Source: Antedon mediterranea | Taxonomy: Eukaryota; Echinodermata; Crinoidea; Comatulida; Antedonidae | Direction: 5' to 3' | Assembly (NCBI RefSeq): GCF_964355755.1 | Contig: NC_092678.1 | Coordinates: 3,670,922-3,734,921, forward strand | DNA: 64,000 bases | Shown: positions 22,784 to 36,000 of the stretch, in pieces | Layout: every line of letters starts with the position of its first letter | Position numbering within the stretch: the stretch's first letter is position 1 | Translations under genes and position numbers: made by a program | The notes under the pieces: model-generated | Databases searched by the model: none | Told to the model about the DNA's origin: nothing | The model's input: the letters and a program-made list of their open reading frames with translations, nothing else

Positions 22784-25100
22784 TTTTATTCTTGTTTTAG
22801 AATATTTTTCATGTTTATGCCAATTTTTCCATGTGTTTTTTTTTTCAAAAAATTGATAATATCTAATAACCTACAACATATATTTTTAATAGATTAATAG
22901 TAAAATAATGCAGATTCTACAATTTTCTGGCAATGATTCAAAACTGAACTTTATTGACGTGAAGTTTACGGCAAAGTGCCAACGTATTTAATACAGGATA
23001 TTTGAAAACAACCAGGGGCGTGTGTATTGTGTATGTACTATGAGAACATATACTAACAAGCTACTGAGAGCGAACATAGAAACGACAAAATAAATTGGTA
23101 GGGTGTGACTCATTGATCATGTGATCTTATTTTTCAAGAATATTACAATTTTTTTTTGATGCAAGGTTTTCTTTTATAGCAAGAACTTTAATTTAATTTG
23201 ACAAACAGATTTGGTAAAACTGTAATTCAAACAATGTTTTTTTTTGGAAAGTATTGTGTAGGCCTACTGGTAGTAGGCCTATGGATCATCATCATGATAA
23301 AGTTGTAGTACACGTATAGTTCAGAAATTCCTAAAGGCCAGACCGCACAGCAAAAAAATTATTTGAAACTCAATAAATTAGTTTTAAATTAACAGAAACG
23401 GCCTCACACCTGTTATGTTTTCACAAGGTTCTACGCGGCTATGTGCCAAGCGATTTATGCATAGCTGCCTGAAAAACGAAACATTTACGTTCGATTTGGT
23501 GATGTCCTATATTTAGAAGTATGTGAAATAACAGGGAGATTTAAGCAAACAAACTTTTCAATTTATAGGGGGCAGTATTCAGAGTACAAACCGGTAAAAA
23601 AATCCACAAAGTCAAACTATTTCTGAATGCTAGCCTTCGTCCCTAGTAAAATTAATTAACAGAGGAAGCCTGTTGTATGGGAGGCAATGGATAGATTAAG
23701 TGGCATAATTGTTGACATCCAGGGTAGGAGTTGGCCTGGACGCATTTTTGTTGCAAATTGGTTCACTCAGTCGAATGTACCAACGTAATATCAATATCGC
23801 ATCTTCAACAAATTTATTAATTCCTCCAGATTTATTGGCCACATTATAAGAAAAAAAATATACATTTATATTTACCTGGAAACATTGATGAAAAGAAAAA
23901 CAAATGAAGACAATATTTTTTCCAGAACTGCAGCTACATTATTATTGTCAGATCTGAAGTAAACGTTCACAAAACCCAAGAGAAAGAAGAATTATAATTC
24001 AAAATCCTCCAATCAACAAACCATCATTTCATTGTCTGCTAATGATTGGATAAGTCAATAGAATTATGATTTCTTAAACTTATACATAATTAATGTGCAA
24101 GTCTTTTACAGAACATAAATTTCACCGAGTGTACATGATCAAATCAGAAAATTGAAGATGTACTGTCCCCTGAAAAAATAATTCTTTACACTTTTTGATG
24201 AATATGCCATTTTAATGTCACATAATAGTTATGCACATTGACCAAAATTAAATTAGATTTAGATTGATTGAAAAAAAAAAAATCTTCATTTTTCATGTTT
24301 TTGGGGGACAATACATCTTTAAATGCTACACTGAATTCTAAAGATTCTATCATACTGCAACTAGGAGTGGTAGCGTCAATAAACAAAAGGTTGTTAAACC
24401 CCTTTTCCAGGATGCCGGGCACAAGAGAGATATCTAGCAATTTCCTGTCACCTCTTAAAAATTTAGGCCAAAACATAAACAAATATCAGAATATCAGTGC
24501 CCATTTAGTGTCTTCCGGCCCACTAAATCAATGCGAGTCTTTTTTTTCCTTTTATTTGAATCTGGTCTTAAAATAAAACAGTTCTACAATAAATATACTT
24601 TTTTGTTACAAACTTTACACATACTAAATTGATTGAGGGCAACCTTCAGATCATCTTGTACAATAAAAAATATGCGATACGTTATGACATGGTTTGAATC
24701 TTGAAGTGAGCCCTCTCAAGAACAATCAAATAACTTGTAAACTATATAAAAAGAAATCGTGAAGTGCACCCTCAACATAAAAGGATAAAAAGTAATAAAA
24801 GTATATCTGTAAAAAGAGGGCAGTAGATGGAAAATGTCCATATGGGAGTTGCAGCATGGTTAAGTGAAACATCATCCGAAGAGTATCAAATTGCCATCAT
24901 TGTACAGCTTTTAATGACGTTTAAAAAACTCTAAAGGATTTACAGATTAAGTTGTGGTGCCTGTGTCATTCCCTGCGGAATTCTGCACCGAAAAACAATA
25001 CATTGCACAATCACCAGTCTCAGAAGAGATCTTTTAAAATAAAAAACAATGTGATTTAGCATGTCGTGTGTTTGGTGTAATTTTGTGCGAGTATATTGAA
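22784..25100. other. Non-coding DNA, no recognised gene
   Basis: It contains a TAGGCCTA inverted repeat (23258-23281), T-rich runs and short overlapping open frames on both strands at 24186-24576, which look like chance or an old repeat. A plus-strand exon-like piece at about 23663-23722 has no partner exons and is not called. Confidence 0.5.
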
Positions 25101-25104
25101 TATT

Positions 25105-25225
25105 TTTCATTTAATTTCATTATTTATTCGGTCTATTTCAGTATATACATAACAAACAAAAAATTGGAGAGGGTCAACCTAAGTGAACTTAATCACTGTA
25201 GCTGAGCTGGTTGACCCAACCCCAA
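25105..25225 (-). mobile_element. LINE 3' UTR and tail fragment
   Basis: On the minus strand, a hairpin with arms GGGTCAACC and GGTTGACCC (plus coordinates 25171-25179 and 25209-25217) is followed by CCGAATAAATAATGAAAT. The CGAATAAA plus short-repeat tail matches the LINE ends at 19.5 and 27.8 kb, but the hairpin sequence is different. Confidence 0.55.
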
Positions 25226-25844
25226 AGTCAAGTTTGTGTTTTTGAAACACAAATAAAAACTATGATTATATTCAAAGACTATATAACAAATCCAGTCATC
25301 TTTCACAAAGTCAATGTCACAATAGTACTTGGAACAGATTTGTTGGAACAGATTTGTTGAAGCAAATTAGCCCACCTAACGTGTTTCAGGATCATCATAC
25401 CATGAGACAAATTAGACTCCAATAAAGATACACTTTGTATACGTAGTATCGTTACGCAACTCGATACTAGTAACTATGGTAATTGGGGTCTTTGACAGTG
25501 ATGTCATTTGAAACATGTAGGTTTCACAAGAACTTGTACGTACATGGGGGCAGTGACCTCTAGACCACGGTAGTACCTGTAGAGTATTCACATTATTTTT
25601 TCCGTCATTGCCAAATACAGATCAGTAAAATAATAACATTCGTTATGATAGAAAGTTTACTTAAATATAAATTTAAATCCTAGTGAGGTTCTCTAGAAAT
25701 GTTATGACTAGTTATTGTGCCAAATGTAGCTTTGGAGAAGTACATACGGGAAAAGATGAAACAAAATTAAATTTAGAAACAATATAAAGATATTAGACAA
25801 GAAGAAATACCTGATCTAGCTATCTACAAGTATAATCAACTTTC

Positions 25845-26646
25845 CAACAATCACCCCAAACCTACTCTATACTTATACGTTCATTTGACCGGTTCTCAAA
25901 ATACACGACAACTAACGATGAAATAACAGTTTTTCACATCGCAACTTATACAACGTAATTTTGAAAACTACAACCATTTTTCTATATACATACAACGTAC
26001 ATTTCTAGTCTAACAAAAACATTTTTCTAAACTTTCTATTATTTAAAAGTCGAAGATAGCCAGGTCTTGGGTCCATTCTATTGTCGCCACAGATTGATAT
26101 CTTCATCAGTACTTCTATGAATGGATGATTAGGTGGGAACACGAACGCTAGTTGATCATACCCAGTACCGGTTTGATCGTACGATTAATCGGGAAACCAC
26201 CTCACGACGTTCATTTGACCGGTTCTCAAAATAAGTTTTCACTTAATTTTCAAAGTATTTTCTTCTTTACATTAAAAGTATTTTTTTATGTGAATTGCAT
26301 TTCAAGATTTTATTGTAAAAAAATCTTGGCAATATACCTAGGCCAAATACAATCAAGAGGTTAAGTTTATTAGGAAAAACAGTAGACATTCAAGCAGGAC
26401 TCCCTATGCGATAAACTTTCCAACAATCACCCCAAACCTACTCTATACTTTCATACGTTCATTTGACCGGTTCTCAAAATAAGTTTTCACTTTATTTTCT
26501 TCTTTACATTAAAATTATTTTTTTATGTGAATTGCATTTCAAGATTTTATTGTAAAAAAATCTTGGCAATATACCTAGGCCAAATACAATCAAGAGGTTA
26601 AGTTTATTAGGAAAAACAGTAGACATTCAAGCAGGACTCCCTATGC
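25845..26646. repeat. Recent local duplication, two near-identical ~210-235 bp copies plus a partial third
   Basis: The stretch starting at CGTTCATTTGACCGGTTCTC (26206) and ending CAGGACTCCCTATGCG is repeated at about 26455-26646. The copies differ by a 16-base deletion and a few substitutions. The leading segment (CAATCACCCCAAACCTACTC) is shared between 26425 and an earlier partial copy at 25847-25902. High identity implies a recent event. Confidence 0.8.
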
Positions 26647-26825
26647 GTTGTTCATCAGTCCTAAAGGGCATAATGCTGTTTGGCGGTAAACATGTTGACA
26701 ACAAAAGGGTGTGATACAATAAGGCAGATTACTATATCATTATTAAATTATGCAAGTAAAAGTTAAAGGGTATCAATTCAGTTTCGAATGTAAGCATTTA
26801 CTTGAAATCATTATTGCAGTATGCC

Positions 26826-26990
26826 TACATACATTTCTTTCTGGTTGTATTACTAACTCGTTTTCATTTAGGTTTTGCTTAATTTACAGTGTTTGTATCT
26901 CAAATGAGATCAAGTCACTGATACCAACAGCATTTTTGTTATTTTTTTCTCGCAGTAATTGGCCGTTTGATTTATATTTTCATCCTTATA
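26826..26990 (+). repeat. Dispersed repeat family P, copy 1 (partial)
   Basis: The copy shares the order TCTGGTTGTATT, then CACTGATACCAACAGCAT and TTGTTATTTTTT with copies at 28392-28560 (minus) and 60840-61045 (plus), but lacks the CTGATGAAGGGC-GCCCGAAAG core. Reading frames of the copies also correspond (LSGC-x-T-x-SF). It may be part of a Penelope-like element terminus; this is inference. Confidence 0.5.
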
Positions 26991-27819
26991 AATAACAAAC
27001 AAAAACGTTTGTGAAATACTACAAACAAATTATCTTATAAATCATACAATTGTTTTATATTATTCAATTAAAAATGAAAATGAAATAATAAAATAATTTA
27101 GGAGGAAATTTATTTAGATTAGAATAAATTAATTTGCATTAAAATACTTTGAATAACTTGTCAACAAGTTAAAAGACGAGGAACATAGAGCAGATGTTTA
27201 TTTCCCTGAGAAATCGTAAGTGAAGGTGCGTGTCACTTAACACGTAAAAGGGAAGGCCGCTAAGCTTCTGCTCGTTGTAACATAACACTCTGGTCACCCA
27301 TCCGGCATAGTTAGGTAAGATCAACGGAAATAATCTTATAAACAACAAATTTTCTTAAACCAGCGAGTGATTAGGCCAAACTGGAAGTACTTATTAATTT
27401 GCCACGGAAAACACCAGGTATTTTTAGCGTACTCAACTACTTAGTACTTGTTTGTCTTTTGCGTTTTAGTTCCGTGGCTGTTCGATATCGGCACTGTGTT
27501 GAGTCGGGGAAATGTTAATTAAATTTAAGAATTGCTCGTTTGAGGACTACAAAAACATCCTAGGGCTCAGTTAAAAATACACTTTTTGATAAGGAAGTTG
27601 TTAGCATATTTAGTGAGATTTGTAAATCTTGTTCCGTTTACCTGAAGTGATCGGTCAAGGACTATGCTTATAAAATTGTTAGTTTCTAATTAAAACTTAA
27701 ACAAAAAATTACTATATTTAAATTGGTTTTGTTGTTTTATTCTCTCTTCTGTTAAATTCCTAATTTGTTTGTAATAGTATTGTATTGCCAAAACATACTA
27801 GTAAAGTAAGGTTTTCAAA

Positions 27820-28310
27820 GAAGAAAATAATAATAATAATAATATTTATTCGGCAAAAGTTCATAAAGTACATTTTACAATTCATCTTGCCAGGAGCAAG
27901 TAATAGGCATGAGCCCAAACAGAAAACTGCTCTTACTCCATCATTACTTATAAAATACAAAAATAACAAAACTAAGTAGCACAAATTAAGTCAAAATAAA
28001 ACAAAACAAAACAAAGTTATAATGAGATACACCAATTAAAAATAAGCTGCATTGAATAAACAATATAAACAATTACAACTTAATATTTTGAGATCAAATG
28101 TTTGATGAGTTGGGCTTTAAAGTCTGAAATTGTAGTACATGTATATTGTTTAATTTCATTGGGAAGTTTATACAGTGCAATAGAGAATGTAGGTTGTTAT
28201 ACTATATACAATGTCTTGGGGAATAATGTTTGAAATATTTTTTAATTAAAACATCTATTTTTAAGACAAAGTTTAAATAGTTTGCTGCTCCATTCAACTT
28301 TCACAATTTT
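27820..28310 (-). mobile_element. LINE 3' end: last ORF2 residues, 3'UTR and (ATT)n tail
   Basis: On the minus strand, the reading FSIALYKLPNEIKQYTC, TISDFKAQLIKHLISKY, stop (about 28193-28086) is the typical LINE ORF2 C-terminus (LWNSLPxEI, then FKxxLKxxL). The 3'UTR ends GCTCATGCCTATTACTTGCTCCTG and GCCGAATAAAT, followed by a (TAT)n/(ATT)n tail at 27825-27850. Upstream coding is lost or frameshifted. Confidence 0.7.
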
Positions 28311-28391
28311 TAAACAGATCGAGAGATGAAGTACATACTATTTTTATATATTTGATTTATAATATAAATTCAAAAAGAAAAATTACTGAAC

Positions 28392-28560
28392 AAAAATGAC
28401 AATGCCGTGGGTATCAGTGGCTGGATCTGGATGGAGATGCAAAATAAAATAGGCAAAAGCTAAATCGAAACGATGAAGTAAAACAGCCAGATAAATGTGC
28501 AGAGCTTTCGGGCAAGACTAGCCCTTCAACAGTGCAAGTGAGAGTAGGCCTTAAACAAAA
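28392..28560 (-). repeat. Dispersed repeat family P, copy 2
   Basis: On the complement, this reads CACTTGCACTGTTGAAGGGC, a TAGTCTT loop, GCCCGAAAGCTC, then CATCCAGATCCAGCCACTGATACCCAC. It matches the 60.9 kb copy closely. The GGGC/GCCC stem (28521-28524 and 28510-28513) is kept. Confidence 0.65.
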
Positions 28561-29144
28561 TAGAGAATATAAAGTAGACAAGCGCTGTCTGAGTGGACTG
28601 GAATAAAAAAGATAAAAACAAAGGAGGCACAGGCTGGTGGAGAGAGTAAGAGTAGTAAACAAGATTTATAATATTATATATTTAAATGCAGAAGCAAATT
28701 TCATCCAATCATTATTTATGATTCATTTATTATGAACAATTTCCCACGCAATTTCAAATAGAATAAATAAATTATATAGCAAAACTATTAATTATGATCT
28801 TCAATTGAATTGTACCACAAGTACTTAAATAGAGCCTTATAAACATAGCTCAAGAGACATTCACCTTACTATCAAACGAAAGCAGCGGTGGCGCTGTTTG
28901 TTGTTTCCTCTCACTGTAGGAACGATGAGTTGGCTTGGCTTTGAGCACGTTTGTGTTTTGTAAACACTGAATCATCAATATTAACTAATATTTACAGTAA
29001 CCTGAATGAAGACTATAAATGAAAGTTTGGTATTGCCTAGTCATCATACATTTCTAGAGAAAATATCATAATTTTATAGGCCTTCAGAACTTTTACATTA
29101 TGCCTGAGGAAGGGATCGAACCAAAGGCTTTGGTAATCGTGTAA

Positions 29145-29415
29145 TTCATTAGTTTAAGACCATTGATTGGTAAGTTAATTAGTCCAAATTAGTTATGAGA
29201 AAGATTTTTAAATTTTCATGATTTCAAAATATCTTTTTTTCATAGTAAATCACTAGTTTAAGAACATTGATTGATAAGTTAGTCAAAATTAGTTATAAGA
29301 AAGAGTTTTAATTTTTAAGATTTCTAAAATATCATATTTTTTTCATTGTAATTCACTAGTTTAAGAACATTGATTGATAAGTTAGTCCAAATTAGTTAAG
29401 AGAAAGAGTCATATT
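29145..29415. repeat. Tandem repeat, three units of ~104 bp
   Basis: Units start near 29150, 29254 and 29357 with AGTTTAAGAMCATTGATTGR, then AAGTTAGTCNAAATTAGTTA and AGAAAGA. Units 2 and 3 are more alike than unit 1. Confidence 0.75.
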
Positions 29416-31685
29416 TTGTTATTTTTAATACATAATATAAATATTCCAAGTATTCCTAACCAAATTAATGAAAAAATAAAGATTCAAAATAATCTTAGGT
29501 GACATTAAAATGGTAAAACATTTGTTTAAGAATTATTTTTTTAAAGGAGGACAATTTTAATAATTTTGTAAATATCAAAACCACACAATTTTATTTTTTT
29601 GTTAAACTTTCTCATATAAAAAGCAGTATGTACTTACTAATTACTAACTAACTAAGGTCATGAACAAACAACAATAATCAATTCTATTAATATACGGGAA
29701 ACCGCAAATTTGTAGGGAAAAAATAGATTTTATAATGTTTCCTACACTATACTCTACAACTCATAATATCTAATTATTAAAAATAAAAATATCTATAAAT
29801 ATCTGATGGCAGATAAATTAAGGCTATATTAAGGTTGTGTGTTAAACATTGCATTACAATTACAGTATATTTAAGTTTAAACAAACTTTCTTTTTTTGGT
29901 TAAAAATTCTAAAAATATCATTGCCTTGTTCAGGTCAGATTATAGGATTAGTAAGGCTCCAAATAACCCTAACCAGTATGTAAATTAATGTGCAACAAGA
30001 AATATGCATAATCTGAAATGAAGAGATAAGGGCAAATTAAACTTTATGAAAACTTTGACCAAGTAACACTGCTACTGAATTTTCTAATGGACTGACCAAT
30101 TGAGTGACTGACCAATTTATTGACCGATCGTGAGTTAACCAATAAAGAGGTGTCCTAACATCCTCTGAGCTTCCAGAGGAATGATGATTGAAATTTGTTA
30201 AATCACTCGTCCTTGATATTGTGTTGAAATACTCAATGTATTTAAATTTATTTGTAGTTTTTATTAATTAATTATGATAGTAAGTGTCAATAGACTGATG
30301 AACGAATTAAATAAATAAATAATGATTATATAACATGCCAACCAAGCCAAGAATACTCTATAGTACAGTGAGTTAGGGAAAATATATAGATAGAAAAAAA
30401 GGTTGAAGATAAAAAGTGGAATGAGGGAGAAGGAAGGGGCTGGGTTTGATATTAAATTTGAAAGGATTCAACTCCATATTTTACAAGAATAGTTGGACAC
30501 AAAGATACTAGTAGTGTACCATGTGACTTTCTAAAAACTGTGAACAGAATGTCGTATGAACTCTTTATATATGTATATATTTATATATGGCTCTAGTTGA
30601 AGAACTTGATGTTTCATTAAATTTCATTCATTACACATATTGTTTATTTAAATTAGTTACGTTTCTTTAAATATAACAATATCTTATTTCTACTAATTAT
30701 TATTACTTTTTTTTTAAATTGTACATTTTAATTTCTTAGAAGTCCCATCCTAACTGAAAGTTTGATACAGGTCAACTAACAAGTTCATTATCTCTAGATT
30801 CTTTGAAAAAATGGAAGGAACAACTTTTAATTTTGATAATCATTGTTAGTACCTATTTCCTAAATTAATTAAAAAGAATTAAAGTAAAATTTTATATCGC
30901 TTTTCAAATAGTTATACAAAAATCTAGAGTCATATGTTCACATGCGGCACTTGCTGTAATGTTCTATTTTTATAATCATGTTTATAAATAGTAACAGCGG
31001 TGCTCAAAATAGACGCCATGTAATAACGTGTGTTGTATCTTTTACATGTGGTGGTGATCAGGCCACGAGTATGGTTGATGAGTTTGCAAATTCTGTTCCT
31101 CTATGTTGTATGATTCATAAAGCATAATAATAAAATTATTTTATGATTTTCGAAACATTAAATCAACCATTTCACAAATGGAGAAGATTTCCTTCTGTTT
31201 TTTAAACAGTTTTTTAGGAACTTATTCACAGATATCATCTTGATGTCAGAATTTGTACAATACTACTTTTTCATGCAGTTGTTTATTGTTAAAAATATGT
31301 ACATTAATAAAAATAAAATCAATTTCATACATTCCATCAAATTTACAATATCTGAAGCATATCCAGAGCATAATGATGTCTTTGACACCTTCCCAGTAGA
31401 GCGGAACAACAAAAACCACTAGCGAACCCAAGAGTACAAAAAGACATAACATTCACATAATGAAAAAACATGAAGATGGTCCAAAGTAATTGGCCACTTA
31501 GGACAGTAATGAGAACATTCATAGTACTTCACTGATGTTTTAAATACTTTAAAGTCCCTATTCAACTAATTTAATTATAAATAAATACTTTTGCATTAGT
31601 TCAAGTTCTGATAAACCGATTTTAATCTAAAGAAAAAGAAGAAAATTTCTAGAAAAACATTTTTTTCTCATAAGTCTGATTATAA
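29416..31685. other. AT-rich non-coding DNA
   Basis: No gene is recognised. It includes degenerate TGACCAAT-type repeats (30095-30130), a small hairpin TCCTCTG/CAGAGGA (30161-30180), and a TATATGTATATAT tract near 30570. Confidence 0.55.
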
Positions 31686-31689
31686 GACA

Positions 31690-31775
31690 ATGATCTTGAA
31701 CTAAAATCAAGATCAAGATTTGAACCAGTACCCTAGAAATGATAGGCAAACGTCATGTTAACCACCAAGTGCCAC
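31690..31775 (-). repeat. tRNA-derived SINE-like head
   Basis: On the complement, the A-box-like TGGCACTTGGTGG (near 31762-31774) is followed about 35 bases later by the B-box-like GGTTCAAATCTT. This is closer to the pol III consensus than the 11.1 kb unit. The body beyond the B box is AT-rich and undefined. Confidence 0.5.
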
Positions 31776-32904
31776 TAAACAAAAAGAAAATACTACTTGT
31801 TACTGTAGCCAAATTAATCGGGAAAATAATTGTTAATAGTAAATTTCCGTAGGAGTATAACTACCGTAATAATTTTGTACTTTTGACTAGAAAGTAGAAG
31901 TAAAAGTTCAATATTTTTTCCCTCTATTATTTTGTTCTAAACTGATAAGATGTTTCAACATAAAACATGCTGTTTGAAAATGAGCAACGCAACATACAGT
32001 GACTATAGAAAAGATTAGAATGTCTTATCATTCGTCCCTAATGATCTCGACAATTTATTGAAATTCTGCACATGTACAGAAAAGCAAACGTTGTGCCAAT
32101 TTGAATAAACTGTCTTTAATATTTTTAAATTTAGGAACTATAAATTTGTTGTTTGAAATATTACGAAGTATAGGCCTACAATACATGTATAATAAACCAT
32201 TATATCATACTTTCACCTCAACTACTTAAATTCAAAATACAATTCACCAGAATGTTAAAGGCAGCTTGTAAGAGCAGGTTTAGTTAAGTAGTTTTTCAAT
32301 TCAAAATTATAAATAGTCATCTCAAAGTAGCTACACATTAATGGGACCATAAGCTTGGGACTTTAAAATTAGTAACAAGACGAGCTAAAAATAACCACAA
32401 CCAATCACAAGGTTATTGACTGTCAAAAGTAATTGGAAGGTGCACGCGTGATTAAGTGCCGGATTATGCGAGTAGACACGGATTTCAGTCCGCACTTGTC
32501 CCTTCTTAGATAGATCTAACCATAACTTTATAGTCAATAATCTAAAATTAAATGTATGACTTTTTTGATCGATCCAAGGATGTCGACCGCCAGAAGAAAA
32601 ATGAGGTTAAAATCACGATCAAGTGCTAGATTAAAAAGCTGGTGGGTTTGAACCCTACACCCATCCACTAATATGATATAAAAACCTTGACTTTCTTAAC
32701 TAATGATGAACAAAATTAGTAAGGTTCCAATTTGTCATGTACTGACCATGAGTCACACACAATGATTCAGTATAGTTATACTTTCTCTGTAGACCAACAA
32801 GTCTACAAGATGTTTTGTGACAGACAAGCATTCACTGTTATGTCACGTTTTCTATTGATGACAAGCAGGTTACAGTACCGTTGTCGTGTGCGTTCTTTAT
32901 GGTT

Positions 32905-33033
32905 TTTAGTCACATGCAACATGACTCTACATCTCACTATATCGGTCAGTTTATCGGTCAGTTGGTCGGTCGGTCGGGCGTGCGGTAAACACTAAATTGA
33001 GCATCTGACTGCAGCCATGTATATGGCCTTGTT
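32905..33033 (-). repeat. Hairpin-ended repeat family G, copy 1
   Basis: On the complement, this reads AACAAGGCCATATACATGGC, TGCAGTC, GTGTTTACCG, a variable (ACCG)n-like block, then GTAGAGTCATGTTGC and ATGTGACTA. It is the same order as the copies at 50638-50737 and 55188-55307. The terminal arms are AGTCA and TGACT here, against AGTCG and CGACT in the others. Confidence 0.75.
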
Positions 33034-36000
33034 ACCAATTGATTCTATATAAAACAGGTGAATCTACCAGGACTTTTCTCTAAGAACCTCTATCCATCAA
33101 ACCAAGAATTTGTTCCTCAAATCATATAGTACCTTTTTTTTATAAAATGTTATATTTTATTTTTTTAAGGTTTAGTTACTTATTTTTATGTTCACGATTT
33201 GAATTTACAATTCTAATTACTTGGTACAGACACAGAGGTCCTAACCTTTAGGAGTTTAAATATATCTAAATTGCGCATCAATGGTTAAGCTTTTATTCTG
33301 TGAAAAAATTCTAAAAATATGTTTATCTTAAAGGAACAATGATATTTAAACAATTTTTATAAGCACTTTTAGTCTGCGGTTAAATGCAAAGATTTAACTA
33401 ACGAATCGTTCTAAAATTAAATTTATCACATACGTAATATGTAGCAGATTTTATTCTTGAAATTGATCCAATTTTAAGTAGTAATAAAGAATATAGTTCA
33501 TTTATAAACAAAATAATTTGTATTTGAAGTTTTTTTTTTAAAGAATTGGAGAGCCACGGAATAGGAGACTATGTAAGCTAAACTAGATAACTTTAAGTAT
33601 AGCAAATGTAATATCGAAGAAAGCCCTGAACACAATGCTAAGGCATTACACTTGTCCTTTATTGACTTCTGACCAATTTGCTGTAAACAACAAACAAAGA
33701 CAAACAGAAAATATAAACCAGTTACATAGTAGCCTGCAATAGTCAGGTAGTAATATAACATGCCTAACATACAGCTGGTAAAATGCCTTTTTCTTGTTTC
33801 ATATTTATTTTGTGATATCTTAAATTTTCAGCACATCCGATGAAAATAACAGAAAGCAGAACATTGCGCTGCAAACATTGATTTTTCGGATAACAAATGT
33901 AAACCACAACAAGCTAGACTGATTCCTGTTCTATATAATCGTTAAAGAATTAAATAGAGAATAAACAAATCAAACTGAATTTATTTTTAGAACATTTTAA
34001 GAATGAACCGAAAGTAACATTCAAACAATTGACGTATGTCTTTGAAATGGAAAACTACAAAGCAGGAATATTTGAGTAGTATCTGCACAAGTACATTAGC
34101 AGCAAATTCATATATGATACAGAATATCCAGACAACACCTGTATACAAAAAGAAACAAAAGCACAAAGCATACTTCTAACAGGGAGATGTTATTTCTATC
34201 CAAAATAATTTTCATCCAACCAAAAGTTCCTGATGCATTTAGTTGCACTTTAGATGCACTAAAGTTCTCCCATCATGGTTAAACTTTTTCCACACAGACT
34301 AAAATTTCTCTCCTCACTTTTAAGCTTGGGACCCACTAGCGATGCAACATAACATAACCTACGCAACTTGTTTGCCCCCGTCTGCATGAAATCAAACCTG
34401 CAATATTTGCAGCACTGTTACGTCGTTTGTGTTTACTCAATACAGCACTTTGCATTGATAGGTTTCTGCGTTGCGTTCCAGTGGGAACCACATTTTAAAG
34501 TTGTTCTACCCAGGTACTTCTTTAACCTAGGTAAACTTCCTTTTCCTAGGCGAAAGTTTTCAAATCCAGAATAAAGGTTCTTTTATCTAAGTAGCGAAGC
34601 TTACTTTACAACTAGCACCCACTCCAAAAAGCTTCAACTCAGTTAAACGTTTCCACTCACCCCAAATGCTTTTTCACCCACCCTATGCTTTGCGTTTCTA
34701 CCTTTCTATATTAGTTATTGGAATGAAAGACATAATTCTTATTATTAGGAATAATATTTTAATAAATATTATGTACATCAATTACAAATGAATGATGGGA
34801 TATAGCACAGAATATGAATCATTGCGAGGACAAATTTTAAGTTGTGCTCTTCAAGCATGTATATAAGCGATCCAATATCAATACTATAAGGTTTAACATG
34901 CCACTATATCATGAAGACCATGAAAAGTAAATGATAAATAAGCATGGAACTATAATGTTCTGATAACAAAATAAAGCCATGTGATTGGTGGAAAGTCATG
35001 CAGGTTCTGGCCAATAACAACACTTGATTTATTACATTATACAAAAACAAGGTAGTGAATAGATGAGTGTGAAATGTGCAAGATACTGAATGAAGTGTAA
35101 GTAATGATAAAAAATGACAAATATTATTTCAATAATTTAGTTTTAGACCATCACTTAGATATTCCAGAGGAAAGGGATTAAACGGGCAAAAAAAAAAACC
35201 TGTATTGAAATGAATAAAGCATATTAGGTGTGATCTTGAAAATGAATGAACCATTACCACATATCGTGATAATGCCATACTTATGTGCCGTATTATGGTA
35301 ATTAATTAGCTGGTGTTGATTATAAAACATTGAAGAACAAGCCACGATGTCGTGCGAAATCACTTACCCACGTCGTACAGTTTGAATGGTCCAATTTCTG
35401 GTTAAAAAACAAAAAATATTTCAATTTTTTCCAGGATTTTTACAGTTATTTTATAATAATTTTGTTATTTTCAAAAGTATTTTTTAATATAAGCGATAGG
35501 TAGAAGCTGTTTTTGAAGCTGCCAATTTGTAATGTAATAGTATGACAGGTATGTATGGAAAGGACGATGGGAAAATAACATGCTAGGTATTAACATTTGC
35601 AAAATAAATGATGGGTGGCAGGAAGGGAATGGTTAGCCACCTTTTGTATTTTCATAACAAAAGGAAAGACAAAAAAGGAACAAACATGTGAACATTGAAA
35701 AAGTGGGTACGCACACCAAAATATACATATACATATATACATATAGCAGTTTATTTACTTAAATATCTATCAAATTTGATTCTAAAAATTTAATTTCATA
35801 GTACACGATATTTACAAGACAAGAAAACTTAAGTAATTTAAAGCATCGAAATAGCACAGAGTGGGTTTTAAACTATCGGATCTAGACAGGAAGGTAGGAA
35901 ATTTAATAATAATAATTTAATATTTAATAATAATTACCGTTTGACAGATGAGAATTTAATTGATGACCATTGAATTATAATCTTATTTTCATTTAATTGT

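Noticed and set aside
23663-23722. Exon-like plus-strand piece after TTAATTAACAG with an open reading RKPVVWEAMDRLSGIIVDIQ
   Set aside because: Weak donor, short, and no partner exons; insufficient support.
24186-24576. Overlapping ~100-codon frames on both strands
   Set aside because: Mutually antisense, lysine/phenylalanine-rich from A/T runs, with no family or splice support.
27285-27320. GTCACCCATCCGGCATAGTTAG resembling the internal part of 5S rRNA on the complement
   Set aside because: Only about 20 bases fit; the rest of a 5S gene and its flanking control words are absent.
29110-29122. GGTTCGATCCC (complement), a perfect tRNA B box
   Set aside because: No A box at tRNA spacing and no acceptor-stem complementarity; likely chance or a decayed SINE.
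34368-34574. 68-codon plus-strand frame in a medium-GC stretch
   Set aside because: No signal peptide, domain or splice sites recognised; probably part of an old repeat.
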